DNA of 44,123 nucleotides from Bacteroidales bacterium (lineage in GTDB: Bacteria > Bacteroidota > Bacteroidia > Bacteroidales > JAEINX01). Location: contig JAEINX010000020.1 in NCBI GenBank assembly GCA_016342645.1, positions 1 through 44,123 of the forward strand, written 5' to 3'. This document shows positions 25,698 through 33,929 of the stretch, one piece after another. Made by a program: the position numbers and the translations under genes. How positions within the stretch are numbered: the first letter of the stretch is position 1; every line of letters begins with the position of its first letter. Under the pieces are notes generated by a model, which saw only the letters and a program-made list of their open reading frames with translations, was not told the DNA's origin and made no database searches.

Positions 25698-26175
25698 TAA
25701 GCGTTAAACATTAATAACTAAAACATAGTAAAACACTGATTGTCTAAATCCGTGAAAGCCGGGATAAGATATCTTTAAGTTATTAGGTTCTACTGCAAAT
25801 TTAGTTGTAAAATGTTTACGGTTTTCCTAATAGATTTAATTATTATGAGAAAATGCCAGAATTGAAGGATTCATTTCAACCGCAAGAAAACACAATCGTA
25901 GTGTTTTTTCAAAATTATGTACTACCTTTAACGGATATGTTTTTATTAATAGGATAAATTAGCTGCTAAAAAATTACATTAAAACTAATAAAAAGGGTGA
26001 TATACAAATTGAATCCTTAGGCAATTTAAAAATAATGTATTTCAATATTTTTTATTAATTTTTTTTTATGATTCTTAATTAATTTCAGTAAATTGCATTA
26101 ATTTTAACAAATGAAAACATTAAACAGATTGATTAATATTATAAACTACTATATAAACACATATTTTACAATAAG
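25698..26175. other. Gene-free gap before the small barrel protein
   Basis: AT-rich sequence with several short frames, none convincing. I see no RNA gene or repeat in it. Its right edge holds the promoter listed next. Confidence 0.5.
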
Positions 26176-26206
26176 TTGCGCAAAATTATTTTGTAGAATA
26201 TATTTG
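26176..26206 (+). promoter_or_regulatory. Bacteroidota-type promoter of the small barrel gene
   Basis: TTG at 26176-26178, a 20-bp spacer and TATATTTG at 26199-26206 match the phylum consensus. A 60-70 nt AT-rich leader runs to the start at 26274. Confidence 0.65.
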
Positions 26207-26273
26207 CTTTTTCAATTTTGCAATCAATTTTAAAATTAATTTTAATAATTTAAAAAATTTAAAAAATTAACTT

Positions 26274-26831
26274 ATGAAAAATCTTTTAAAGTTTACATTT
26301 GCAATTTTATTAATTGTAGGGTTCACAAATGAATCAAAAGCCCAAATAAACATTGGGGCACAATTTGGCATTGGATTACCAATGGAAACTCCTTTTAGTG
26401 ATTACCAGAAAATGGGGTTCGGTGGCTTACTCGAAGGAAATTATTTTATTACCGAAAATATTTCTTTGGGTATTAATGCCGGTTATTATTCTTTTTCCGG
26501 AAAAGACGTGGATGTTGTTGGAATTGGTGATAAGTATCCTAATTTTTCCGTTATTCCAATAATTGTAAAAGGTGATTACTATTTCTTAACAAGTGGCTTT
26601 ATACCTTACGGTGGTATTAGTCTTGGTATGTATATGTTGAAGTCTGAAAAACTAACTTTTGGACAAGTTGTAATTCCCTCTGAATCAGATTCAAAATTTG
26701 GATTTTCCCCTCATTTAGGTTTCTTAACAGGTGAAGACATTAAATTTGGAGCTGAAGCATCATACAATATTGTTGAAGATGCCAGTTATTTAAATATTAA
26801 TTTAAAAGTTCTTTTTCCATTAGGCAAATAA
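26274..26831 (+). CDS. Small outer-membrane beta-barrel protein (OmpX-like)
   Basis: A 185-residue protein with a signal peptide (MKNLLKFTFAILLIVGFTNE, cleaved near SKAQ). The mature part consists of alternating strands (INIGAQFGIGLPMET, ISLGINAGYYSFSG, FIPYGGISLGMYMLK, FGFSPHLGFLTGEDIKFGAE, YLNINLKVLFPLGK), typical of the porin-family/outer-membrane-beta-barrel Pfam group with about eight strands. The role is probably structural or adhesive; nothing specific is visible. It has its own promoter and a strong terminator, so it is monocistronic. Confidence 0.82.
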   Translation: MKNLLKFTFAILLIVGFTNESKAQINIGAQFGIGLPMETPFSDYQKMGFGGLLEGNYFITENISLGINAGYYSFSGKDVDVVGIGDKYPNFSVIPIIVKGDYYFLTSGFIPYGGISLGMYMLKSEKLTFGQVVIPSESDSKFGFSPHLGFLTGEDIKFGAEASYNIVEDASYLNINLKVLFPLGK

Positions 26832-26871
26832 TGTTAATAATAATATAATCAAGCTCTAAGCTATTTTATTA

Positions 26872-26909
26872 CTCAGTCATCTAACATGGTTTGGATGGCT
26901 GAGTTTTTT
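26872..26909 (+). terminator. Rho-independent terminator after the small barrel gene
   Basis: A 10-bp stem (CTCAGTCATC at 26872-26881 with GATGGCTGAG at 26894-26903, one G-T pair) and a 12-nt loop are followed by six T. Confidence 0.88.
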
Positions 26910-27240
26910 ATTTTAAGTATCATTTGTAAATTCTGTACTCTCAAATTGATAAATTCAAAACTTCGACAAAACTTTTTCAATCTTTTTTAAGAAAGAACAA
27001 ATCACCCACTTCTGTTTAGGAAAAAGTATAAACAAAAAACACAGACAAATCAACAATCCAATTGATTCTAATCAGTTTTTACACGATTTATCTCATTATT
27101 AAACCTGTATTTCCTTGTATTTTATTAAAATTATTCAACGAATAAGATTATATTTTTGCTTTGTTAAATTTTTAACAAATGTTTTAAGAAAATATTAAAA
27201 AATAATTAAAATTCAATAAAATTAAATTAAAACTATTTCT
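26910..27240. other. Gap before the rhodanese lipoprotein gene
   Basis: No gene seen in these 331 bases. TATTTTTG at 27151-27158 fits the -7 consensus and is a candidate promoter element for the next gene, but without a -33 partner. Confidence 0.4.
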
Positions 27241-29124
27241 ATGAAAAAAATAATGAAACTTACATTGGTTCTAGCCTTTGTGTCAAGTTTATTCTTTATA
27301 GGATGCAGCGACAAAAAAAATGATGAGCCTCAACCTGAGAAACAAGATCGTTTTGAAGTACTAAAAAACTACTTATCTAATCAAAATCTTGATTTAAATG
27401 ACATTCTAACAGACTGGCTTACAACAGCAGAAAATGTTTACAACACAATGATGGATACTGATCCTTCAAATGATTATTATATCATTGATATTCGGTCTGC
27501 TGATGATTACGAAGAAGGCCACATCAAATGGGCTGTAAATTCAACTTTAGGTGGGATACTGGAAAAAGCACAGGATGCCGGTGGAAAACCAATTATTGTT
27601 GTATGTTATTCAGGACAATCGGCCGGACACGGTGTAGTTGCCCTTCGTCTGAGTGGCTATACAAACGCTAAGGTTATGATGTGGGGAATGTGTAGCTGGA
27701 ATGCAGAAACTGCCGGATCTTGGAATTCGAATACGGGTGATGCAGCTGTCGGTAGTTCTAGTTGGATGATTCCATATAACATTAATGAAAACACAACACA
27801 TGCTGCACCGGAACTTATGTATGATGCTACAGCCACTGGAGCCCAGGTTTTAGAAGCTCAAGTAGCAAAACTTCTCGAAGGTGGTTTTAAAGGAATATCG
27901 GGAACAGATGTTCTTAGCAACCCATTAGGGTACTTTACAAATAATTATTGGGCATTAGCAGATGTTGAAAAATATGGAAATATAAAAGAAGCATACAGAA
28001 TTCAGCCTTTAACTCTTGAAAATAATGAATATTTAAATCTTGACGCTAATCAAGAAATAGTAACTTATTGCTGGACAGGTCAAACATCTTCATTGATAAC
28101 TGCATATCTGAATGTACTCGGATATAATGCTTATAGCTTAAAATTTGGTGCTAATAGTTTAATATATTCAAACCTTGAAGCTCATAATTGGAGTGCAACT
28201 CAAATAATGGGTTACCCATTAGTAAAATCTCAGACAGAAAATCGTTTTGAAGTATTAAAAACTTACTTAATTAATCAAAACCTTGATTTAAATGATGTCT
28301 TAACAGACTGGATTACAACAGCAGAAAATGTTTACAATACAATGATGGATGCCGATCCTTCAAATGATTATTATATCATTGATATTCGGTCTGCTGATGA
28401 TTACACCGGAGGCCATATCGAATGGGCTGTAAACTCAACTTTAGGTGGAATTTTGGATGAAGCACACAATGCCGACGGAAAACCAATTATTGTTGTATGT
28501 TATTCAGGACAATCGGCCGGACACGGTGTTGTTGCTCTTCGTCTGAGTGGCTATACAAACGCTAAGGTTATGATGTGGGGAATGTGTAGCTGGAATGCAG
28601 AAACAGCCGGTTCATGGAATTCAAATACAGGTGATGCAGCAATCGGTAATGCTAATTGGATGCTTCCATACGATATTAAAGAAAACACAACTCATACTGC
28701 TCCATCACTTATGTATGATGTAGCAGCCGGAGGTGCCGAAATTTTAGAAGCCCAGGTAGCAAAGCTTCTCGAAGGTGGTTTCAAAGGAGTTTCCGGAGTA
28801 GATGTTCTTGATAATCCTACCGGATACTTTACAAACAATTATTGGGCATTAAGCGATGTTGAACAATATGGAAATATAAAAGACGCATACAGAATCCAGC
28901 CTCTTACTCTCGAAAATAATGAGTATTTAAATCTTGATGCAGGCTCTGATGTTGTAACTTATTGCTGGACAGGCCAAACATCTTCAATAATAACTGCTTA
29001 TTTGACAGTTCTCGGATATAATGCAAAAAGTTTAAAATTTGGTGCCAATAGTTTGATTCATTCTAACCTTGAAAGTCATGATTGGGGTGATTCTCAAATT
29101 ATGGGATATCCATTATCACAATAA
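27241..29124 (+). CDS. Lipoprotein with four rhodanese-like domains (tandem duplication)
   Basis: A 627-residue lipoprotein (MKKIMKLTLVLAFVSSLFFI, Cys 22) with an acidic linker. Two units of 298 residues begin at about residues 37 and 335. Each has a rhodanese domain (YYIIDIRSADDYEEGHIKWA type) with active-site loop CYSGQSAG (Cys ~122 and ~420), then a second, more divergent one with loop CWTGQTSS (Cys ~277 and ~575). All four cysteines are kept. Rhodanese domains carry sulfane sulfur or, in other cases, act on related anions. Being surface or periplasmic, it may handle thiosulfate or polysulfide, which is inference. It lies 38 bp upstream of a porin gene and probably shares its transcript. 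Confidence 0.87.
   Translation: MKKIMKLTLVLAFVSSLFFIGCSDKKNDEPQPEKQDRFEVLKNYLSNQNLDLNDILTDWLTTAENVYNTMMDTDPSNDYYIIDIRSADDYEEGHIKWAVNSTLGGILEKAQDAGGKPIIVVCYSGQSAGHGVVALRLSGYTNAKVMMWGMCSWNAETAGSWNSNTGDAAVGSSSWMIPYNINENTTHAAPELMYDATATGAQVLEAQVAKLLEGGFKGISGTDVLSNPLGYFTNNYWALADVEKYGNIKEAYRIQPLTLENNEYLNLDANQEIVTYCWTGQTSSLITAYLNVLGYNAYSLKFGANSLIYSNLEAHNWSATQIMGYPLVKSQTENRFEVLKTYLINQNLDLNDVLTDWITTAENVYNTMMDADPSNDYYIIDIRSADDYTGGHIEWAVNSTLGGILDEAHNADGKPIIVVCYSGQSAGHGVVALRLSGYTNAKVMMWGMCSWNAETAGSWNSNTGDAAIGNANWMLPYDIKENTTHTAPSLMYDVAAGGAEILEAQVAKLLEGGFKGVSGVDVLDNPTGYFTNNYWALSDVEQYGNIKDAYRIQPLTLENNEYLNLDAGSDVVTYCWTGQTSSIITAYLTVLGYNAKSLKFGANSLIHSNLESHDWGDSQIMGYPLSQ
27349..29124 (+). repeat. Two direct 894-bp repeats within the rhodanese gene
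   Basis: Unit 1 begins at 27349 and unit 2 at 28243, in frame and 894 bp apart. Long stretches are nearly identical at the DNA level, including third codon positions; for example the segments around 27466-27507 and 28360-28401, and around 27590-27690 and 28484-28584. The low silent-site divergence there points to a recent duplication or ongoing gene conversion. Confidence 0.85.
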
Positions 29125-29162
29125 TATTAAATTAGTTAATAATTTTTAAAATAATAAAATTT

Positions 29163-30215
29163 ATGAAAAGAATATTGTTTTTTATTTTAGGTCTTTTATT
29201 GATCTTACCTGCTGCAATTAATGCTCAGGGATGTATGGAAGCTTCTTCAGATGAAGGTGTTAATGTGGTCGGATATATTCAGCCACAATGGACATATGAT
29301 GAGGCAAACGGAGCGTATGAAAATTCTTTCTATTTTAATAGAGCAAGAATTGGAGTTACAGGAAATATTCCTTATGATTTTTCATATTATGTAATGGCTG
29401 AATTTAGTCCAAAAACCGATGGGCCTTACCTTTTGGATGCGTTTATCACTTGGAAAAGACTTGCTCCTTATGCAAATATTACTGTGGGACAATTTAAAAG
29501 TCCATTTGGCCTTGAATTATCAACGCCATGTCAATCATTGCATACTATTGATCGGTCAATAGTTGTAGACGAACTGGCAAGTCCTTTTCGTGATATTGGA
29601 GCAATGATTTGGGGAGGAACTGATCTTGGAATTAGCGAAACCGAAGTTCTAAAATGGAAATTAGCTTTTACTAACGGAACCGGTATGAATGTAGAGGATA
29701 ACAACCGTTTCAAAGATATTACTGCAAGGGTTATTGTTTCTCCATTTGACTTTGTAGATATCGGAGGTAGCTTTAAATACGGTAAAGTTTTGAAACAGAG
29801 TCAAGGAAGCAAGGATACTAAGCTTATTCGTTATGGAGCAGATATTTCCATCGAAAAATACGACTTCCTTGTGCAAGCTGAATATATTGGTGGAAAAGAT
29901 GAAGGATTTAAGCTCGAAGGTGGTGGTTGAGGTGGCGCCCCTTCTATTGCTCCATTTGAAGGAACAATAAAAAAGAACGGTTTTTATGTAATGGCTTTAT
30001 ATAACACACCATGGAATTTGCAACCGGTTTTTAAATATGGTAATTATGATCCTGATACAGATGCTGATAATACCATGAAAAATACTTACACAATCGGATT
30101 AAATTATTTCTTTAACGATTGGACAAGATTACAAGCAAATTATGTGATAAATGACTATATTGGTATTGATTTACCAAATGATTTATTTATGGTTCAGTTA
30201 CAGATTAAGTTCTAA
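29163..30215 (+). pseudogene. Porin (OprO/OprP-like) gene broken by one in-frame TGA
   Basis: Codons 1-255 encode a signal peptide (MKRILFFILGLLLILPAAIN) and barrel sequence of the phosphate-selective porin O/P family (FYFNRARIGVTGNIPYDFSY, PYANITVGQFKSPFGLE, KDITARVIVSPFDFVDIGGS). Codon 256 is TGA at 29928-29930, inside a glycine run (EGGG-stop-GG). The very same frame continues to 30215 with intact barrel strands and a terminal beta-signal (LFMVQLQIKF). Read through, the product would be 350 residues, a sensible length. A single GGA-to-TGA change would explain it. Options are a recent nonsense mutation or a base error in the sequence; I see nothing supporting recoding. It lies downstream of the rhodanese gene. 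Confidence 0.82.
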
Positions 30216-30253
30216 TACTTTCTGGAATATTTAATATTTAAAATTCATATTAG

Positions 30254-30290
30254 CAGGCTGTTATATCTATTATAACAGCCTGTTTTGTTT
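30254..30290 (+). terminator. Rho-independent terminator after the porin gene
   Basis: A perfect 12-bp stem (CAGGCTGTTATA at 30254-30265 with its complement at 30271-30282) and a 5-nt loop are followed by TTTTGTTT. It ends the rhodanese-porin transcript. Confidence 0.9.
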
Positions 30291-30354
30291 ATAGATATTT
30301 TAAATCCGCCAAAAATTATAGCTTTATAAAGAAAAACATAGAACTTTTTTGTTT

Positions 30355-30362
30355 TAACTTTG
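30355..30362 (+). promoter_or_regulatory. Candidate -7 element
   Basis: TAACTTTG fits TAnnTTTG 58 bp before the next start codon and after the terminator. No -33 box is evident. Confidence 0.35.
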
Positions 30363-30419
30363 CTCACTACCAATTTTGCTCCATTTTCAATTGGTTTGAT
30401 TTATTGATAATAATTTTTA

Positions 30420-31619
30420 ATGTTAAAAAGAAACAATATTGAACTCAATCCTATTTGGCTAAAAGCTTCAATAACAGGTGGACTTTGGGCTTCAATAGAA
30501 ATTATTATCGGGAGTTTTATGCACAACCTGCGAATTCCTTTATCAGGTACAATTCTTACAAGTCAAGGTATTATCCTTTTGGTTGCCTTTTATCAAATGT
30601 GGCCTCAAAAAGGAATAATTTGGCGTGCCGGTTTAATTTGTGCTTTAATGAAATCAATTTCTCCAAGCTATATCCTTTTAGGTCCTATGAGTGGAATATT
30701 TTTTGAAGCACTTATGTTAGAGCTTGGAATTACAATTTTTGGAGCTAATTTGTCCGGATTTAGTATTGGAGGTGCTTTAGCTTTGTTAAGTACACTAATT
30801 CATAAAGTTTTCAGTCTTTTAATTCTTTACGGCCTCGACATTGTTATTATTTACAAAAACCTATTTTATTTCATCACGAAGCAAATCAATATTAAAAATG
30901 CAGACCCTTGGGCATTGATTATAATGATTATTATTTTTTATATTTTGATAGGCATCATAGCAGCTTTGGTTGGACTTACGATTGGGAAAAAAACAAAAAA
31001 AATAAGGATTGATAAAAGAGATTTTAAAATCAATAGGAAAAAAGATATTGAAGTTTTTAAGTTGAATGATGACCAGATTTTTAAAAAGGTATTACTGATT
31101 CTCCATCTGATTATGATCCCTTTAGGATTAATATTAATTAACTATGTTTACATTTATATTTCTTTACCGTTGATATTTTCTTATTTGTTATTTTGCTCAA
31201 TTTATTATAAAAATTCGCTTAGACGACTGAAAAAACCAATTTTTTGGATACAACTACTTATAATAATTATAATGGCAACAATATTTTGGAAAGGTTTTAA
31301 TCTGTCAGAAAGAGTGTTTGATATTAAAGGCCTTATTGTTGGATTAAAAATGAATTTAAGAGCTATTTTTGTAATTATTACATTTTCATCATTATGTGTT
31401 GAATTGAGAAATCCTTTAATAAAAGAATTTTTATTTAAAAAAGGATTTCGTAATTTATATCTCTCACTTACTTTGTCATTCAGTGCTTTACCAATAATGA
31501 TGGCAGCTATGCCAAAACCATTGGTGTTTTTAAAGAATCCATTAAAAACATTTGCAAAAATTAACCTTCAAGCCGATGAATGGTTGAGTTATTTAAGCCA
31601 AAGCCCGGAAGATAAATAA
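30420..31619 (+). CDS. Polytopic membrane protein resembling fused ECF S and T components
   Basis: A 399-residue membrane protein with about ten hydrophobic helices in two groups separated by a basic cytoplasmic loop (about residues 190-220, KKTKKIRIDKRDFKINRKKD). The first half (WLKASITGGLWASIEIIIGS, LRIPLSGTILTSQGIILLVA, ISPSYILLGPMSGIFFEALM) resembles substrate-binding S components of energy-coupling-factor importers. The second half (SLCVELRNPLIKEFLFKKGF, SLSFSALPIMMAAMPKPLVF) is reminiscent of the T component. I recognise no exact family, and no ATPase gene lies next to it. It stands between the porin terminator and a convergent anti-sigma gene. Confidence 0.5.
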   Translation: MLKRNNIELNPIWLKASITGGLWASIEIIIGSFMHNLRIPLSGTILTSQGIILLVAFYQMWPQKGIIWRAGLICALMKSISPSYILLGPMSGIFFEALMLELGITIFGANLSGFSIGGALALLSTLIHKVFSLLILYGLDIVIIYKNLFYFITKQINIKNADPWALIIMIIIFYILIGIIAALVGLTIGKKTKKIRIDKRDFKINRKKDIEVFKLNDDQIFKKVLLILHLIMIPLGLILINYVYIYISLPLIFSYLLFCSIYYKNSLRRLKKPIFWIQLLIIIIMATIFWKGFNLSERVFDIKGLIVGLKMNLRAIFVIITFSSLCVELRNPLIKEFLFKKGFRNLYLSLTLSFSALPIMMAAMPKPLVFLKNPLKTFAKINLQADEWLSYLSQSPEDK

Positions 31620-31663
31620 ATTAGTTAAAAAATGAAATAAATTTAGATTAACTCAACAGAAAT

Positions 31664-32104
31664 TTAAAAAACATATTTCTTGTCAACAGAATAACGTTTG
31701 ATAAATTTATCAATAAAAACGAGCATTATTATAGTTCCCAGAATAATTATTGAAATTGATGAAAATTTTAGATTAGAAAGTAAACCCATTACAGACTGAA
31801 AAAACTTTTGAATATCGGGGATAATAGTATTTATTTGATCAAGGTTTGGTTTTTCAATTTGAAAGTTTAAAAACGACCAATCAAACATTAACAAAAAGGA
31901 AAATAGTGTAACTGTTGAAATAACAACTAATAACCACCACCATTTTTGATATGATTTTTCGTAATTTTCTATACTTTCCGTTTCAATTCCTGCTTCAATT
32001 TTTTGCATAATTTTTTCAGTAAAATCTATTGAAGGCTTTTCGTTAGTTGATTTTTTTATCAAATTTTTTAAACAATCATCTCTGTTATTAATATCTTTCT
32101 CCAT
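31664..32104 (-). CDS. Putative anti-sigma factor with two membrane helices
   Basis: A 146-residue protein. Residues 1-45 are polar and helical (DFTEKIMQKIEAGIETESIE), as in cytoplasmic sigma-binding segments. Membrane helices lie at about residues 52-70 (WWWLLVVISTVTLFSFLLMF) and 114-133 (ISIIILGTIIMLVFIDKFI), with a periplasmic loop between. It follows the sigma gene by 20 bp on the same strand. No zinc-binding HxxxCxxC motif is present, so binding would be of the non-ZAS type. Assignment rests mainly on position. Confidence 0.68.
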   Translation of the reverse strand: MEKDINNRDDCLKNLIKKSTNEKPSIDFTEKIMQKIEAGIETESIENYEKSYQKWWWLLVVISTVTLFSFLLMFDWSFLNFQIEKPNLDQINTIIPDIQKFFQSVMGLLSNLKFSSISIIILGTIIMLVFIDKFIKRYSVDKKYVF

Positions 32105-32124
32105 TTTATTTACAGTTAATCAAT

Positions 32125-32697
32125 TCATACAACATTCAATTCCGTTTGAAAGGAATTTTGCAATTCTACATATATTTTTTTTCTAATCCTATGTAATTTT
32201 ACTTTTACATTTGAGTTCGTTAGGCCTGTTATCTCGCTGATTTCATCAATTGTGCTTTCGTTCAAATAAAACAGCTTAATCAACAAACTGTCTTTTTCCT
32301 CTAATTTTTCAATCGCATTATCAATTTGTATTTTTTGTTCTTCGTCGGACAATTGATTTACGTTCTCAACTATTTCATCAATTGAATAATTATTAATAAT
32401 TTGATCTTCAATAGCTGAAAACTCTATTTTCTTTTTCCTTGTTTTTGATATTGCCGTATTATATATGATTCGATAAAGCCAGGTTGAAAACTTTGCTTCT
32501 TTTTTAAATTTTTCAATAGCTTGGTATGCTTTCAAAAACGAGTCTTGAGCAATTTCTTCAGCGTCTTCTTTGTTGCGAACAATTCTATTTGCTATTATAA
32601 ATGCCATTTCTTTATGTTTATTGACCAAATATGCAAAAGCAGAAGTATCGCCATTCAATACCTTTTCAACATAATAGATGTCTTTTTTATATTTCAT
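32125..32697 (-). CDS. Sigma-70 family (ECF) RNA polymerase sigma factor
   Basis: A 190-residue sigma factor starting at the ATG at 32697 (a TTG just before it is less likely). Region 2 reads FAYLVNKHKEMAFIIANRIV, RNKEDAEEIAQDSFLKAYQA, FSTWLYRIIYNTAISKTRKK. Region 4 reads LFYLNESTIDEISEITGLTN, then SNVKVKLHRIRKKIYVELQ. It forms an operon with the putative anti-sigma gene and is divergent from a DUF6249 gene, an arrangement I have the impression recurs in Bacteroidota. A perfect inverted repeat lies 30-62 bp upstream of its start and may mediate autoregulation. Confidence 0.9.
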   Translation of the reverse strand: MKYKKDIYYVEKVLNGDTSAFAYLVNKHKEMAFIIANRIVRNKEDAEEIAQDSFLKAYQAIEKFKKEAKFSTWLYRIIYNTAISKTRKKKIEFSAIEDQIINNYSIDEIVENVNQLSDEEQKIQIDNAIEKLEEKDSLLIKLFYLNESTIDEISEITGLTNSNVKVKLHRIRKKIYVELQNSFQTELNVV

Positions 32698-32726
32698 CAA
32701 TCAATAAGACGTTAGACATTATTCTT

Positions 32727-32759
32727 GGGTTACAATATACGAAAAAAAAAGTGTAACCC
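32727..32759. promoter_or_regulatory. Perfect 8-bp inverted repeat in the sigma/DUF6249 divergent region
   Basis: GGGTTACA at 32727-32734 and TGTAACCC at 32752-32759 are exact complements separated by 17 bp. The element lies between the divergent sigma and DUF6249 genes. It could be an operator, or the GGGTTAC half could be a -35 element read by an ECF sigma factor in either direction. Confidence 0.5.
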
Positions 32760-32817
32760 CGAATAAAATATTGCGTCAAAAGAGCGAAAATAAAATATAA
32801 ATTTAAAGTTTGAAGTC

Positions 32818-33138
32818 ATGGATTTAACACCAATTTTTGCAACTTTCATTGTTTTTGGCTCTGTTGTAACTGTTATTTACTTATTTATCAGGAAAAATGA
32901 GAGAAAAATGATGATTGAAAAGGGTGCTGATCCTTCAATATTTAATATTGAAAGATCATCTCCCGGAGCATTGAAATACGGTTTATTCCTTATTGGAATA
33001 GGTATAGGAATTTTAGTTGGAAGCATTATTGATGCCGCAACTTATCTTGGCGAAGAAGTTTCATATTTCTCAATGATAGCATTATTTGGGGGATTGAGTC
33101 TTGTTATAAGCCATTTTGTAGGGAAAAAGCAACAATAA
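32818..33138 (+). CDS. DUF6249 membrane protein
   Basis: A 106-residue protein with three hydrophobic segments: PIFATFIVFGSVVTVIYLFI (residues 4-23), YGLFLIGIGIGILVGSIID and YFSMIALFGGLSLVISHFV. A basic, acidic-charged link (RKNERKMMIEKGADPSIFN) joins the first two; the KMMIEKG segment is typical of DUF6249. The function is unknown. Its position divergent from an ECF sigma operon makes it a likely target of that sigma factor. Confidence 0.82.
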   Translation: MDLTPIFATFIVFGSVVTVIYLFIRKNERKMMIEKGADPSIFNIERSSPGALKYGLFLIGIGIGILVGSIIDAATYLGEEVSYFSMIALFGGLSLVISHFVGKKQQ

Positions 33139-33164
33139 AATCTCTAAGCCAAATTCGAATCGTA

Positions 33165-33194
33165 AAAATAAGGTAGCTTTTGCTACCTTATTTT
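33165..33194. terminator. Bidirectional terminator between DUF6249 and thpR
   Basis: A perfect 13-bp stem (33165-33177 with 33182-33194) closes a TTTT loop, and its A/T-rich ends give a U-tract in both directions. It serves the two convergent genes, and the thpR stop abuts it. Confidence 0.88.
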
Positions 33195-33752
33195 TTATGC
33201 TAAATTGAAAGATTCAATAATTTCATATTTTGGGCCTTGAGGCCTTAAAATGCTTTCAAATAGAATTATTTTTTCAACGTGAAAATTCTGAATTTCAATA
33301 TTTTTATATTTATGAATTTCTCGTTGAAATGATTTTTTATCCCAAATGCTTTTTATTCGTGCAATTGTAAGGTGAGGAACAAAATTTTGCCTATCATTTT
33401 TAATTCCAATTCGCTCAAGTTTATCATTTAGGTTTTTTTCAATTGAAAGCAAAGCCGCATTTGACTCGATTCCAAACCAGATAACTCTTGGTTTATACGA
33501 ACTTCCGAATATCCCAACCTTTGAAAAATTAATAGTAAAAGCTTGAAAATCACATGAAACATCATCTAAAACTTCGCAAATAGAAGCTATTGTTTTTTCA
33601 TCGGTTTCACCGAAAAACTTCAGTGTAATATGAATATTTTCCTCAGCAACCCATTTTATTTTATCATTTTTCATTGCATGTTTCAAACGATAAAATAGTT
33701 GCAGAAAATTTTCATTCGGGTTAATTTTTATGGCTGCAAAAATTCGTTTCAT
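33195..33752 (-). CDS. thpR: RNA 2',3'-cyclic phosphodiesterase (ThpR/LigT)
   Basis: A 185-residue 2H phosphoesterase. Both HxT motifs are present: ENIHITLKFFGETDE (His ~43) and NFVPHLTIARIK (His ~125). The N-terminus MKRIFAAIKINPNENF is typical of the family. Members open 2',3'-cyclic phosphates on RNA ends and can join tRNA halves in vitro. It is monocistronic by appearance, ending at the shared bidirectional terminator. Confidence 0.92.
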   Translation of the reverse strand: MKRIFAAIKINPNENFLQLFYRLKHAMKNDKIKWVAEENIHITLKFFGETDEKTIASICEVLDDVSCDFQAFTINFSKVGIFGSSYKPRVIWFGIESNAALLSIEKNLNDKLERIGIKNDRQNFVPHLTIARIKSIWDKKSFQREIHKYKNIEIQNFHVEKIILFESILRPQGPKYEIIESFNLA

Positions 33753-33870
33753 TAATTTTAAAATTTAGAATAAAATTTAATAAAACAAATTTATAAAAAA
33801 CATTCACAAATTTTTTAACCGTTTGTCATTTTACGGATTAAAAATTTATTTAAATCTAAATAAAATTTAT

Positions 33871-33902
33871 TTTGTTATTCATAAGATAAATCTATACTTT
33901 TG
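33871..33902 (+). promoter_or_regulatory. Bacteroidota-type promoter of the DUF177-rpmF-fabH operon
   Basis: TTTG at 33871-33874, a 20-bp spacer and TACTTTTG at 33895-33902 match the consensus exactly. Transcription should begin near 33907-33910. That excludes any start codon at or before 33902 for the DUF177 gene. Confidence 0.85.
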
Positions 33903-33929
33903 CAGCCCAAAAATTTAATATGTAATATA

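Noticed and set aside
25698..26273. Small RNA or riboswitch in the large gap before the barrel gene
   Set aside because: Only AT-rich sequence and a promoter could be recognised; no stable stem or known motif.
29163..30215. Recoding of TGA (selenocysteine or alternative code, TGA as glycine)
   Set aside because: Other genes in the window end normally at TGA (for example at 42442-42444), the site is in a glycine run with no redox context, and no SECIS-like hairpin is apparent. A point mutation or base error is simpler.
33900..33929. Upstream TTG start for DUF177
   Set aside because: The codon is part of the TACTTTTG promoter element.
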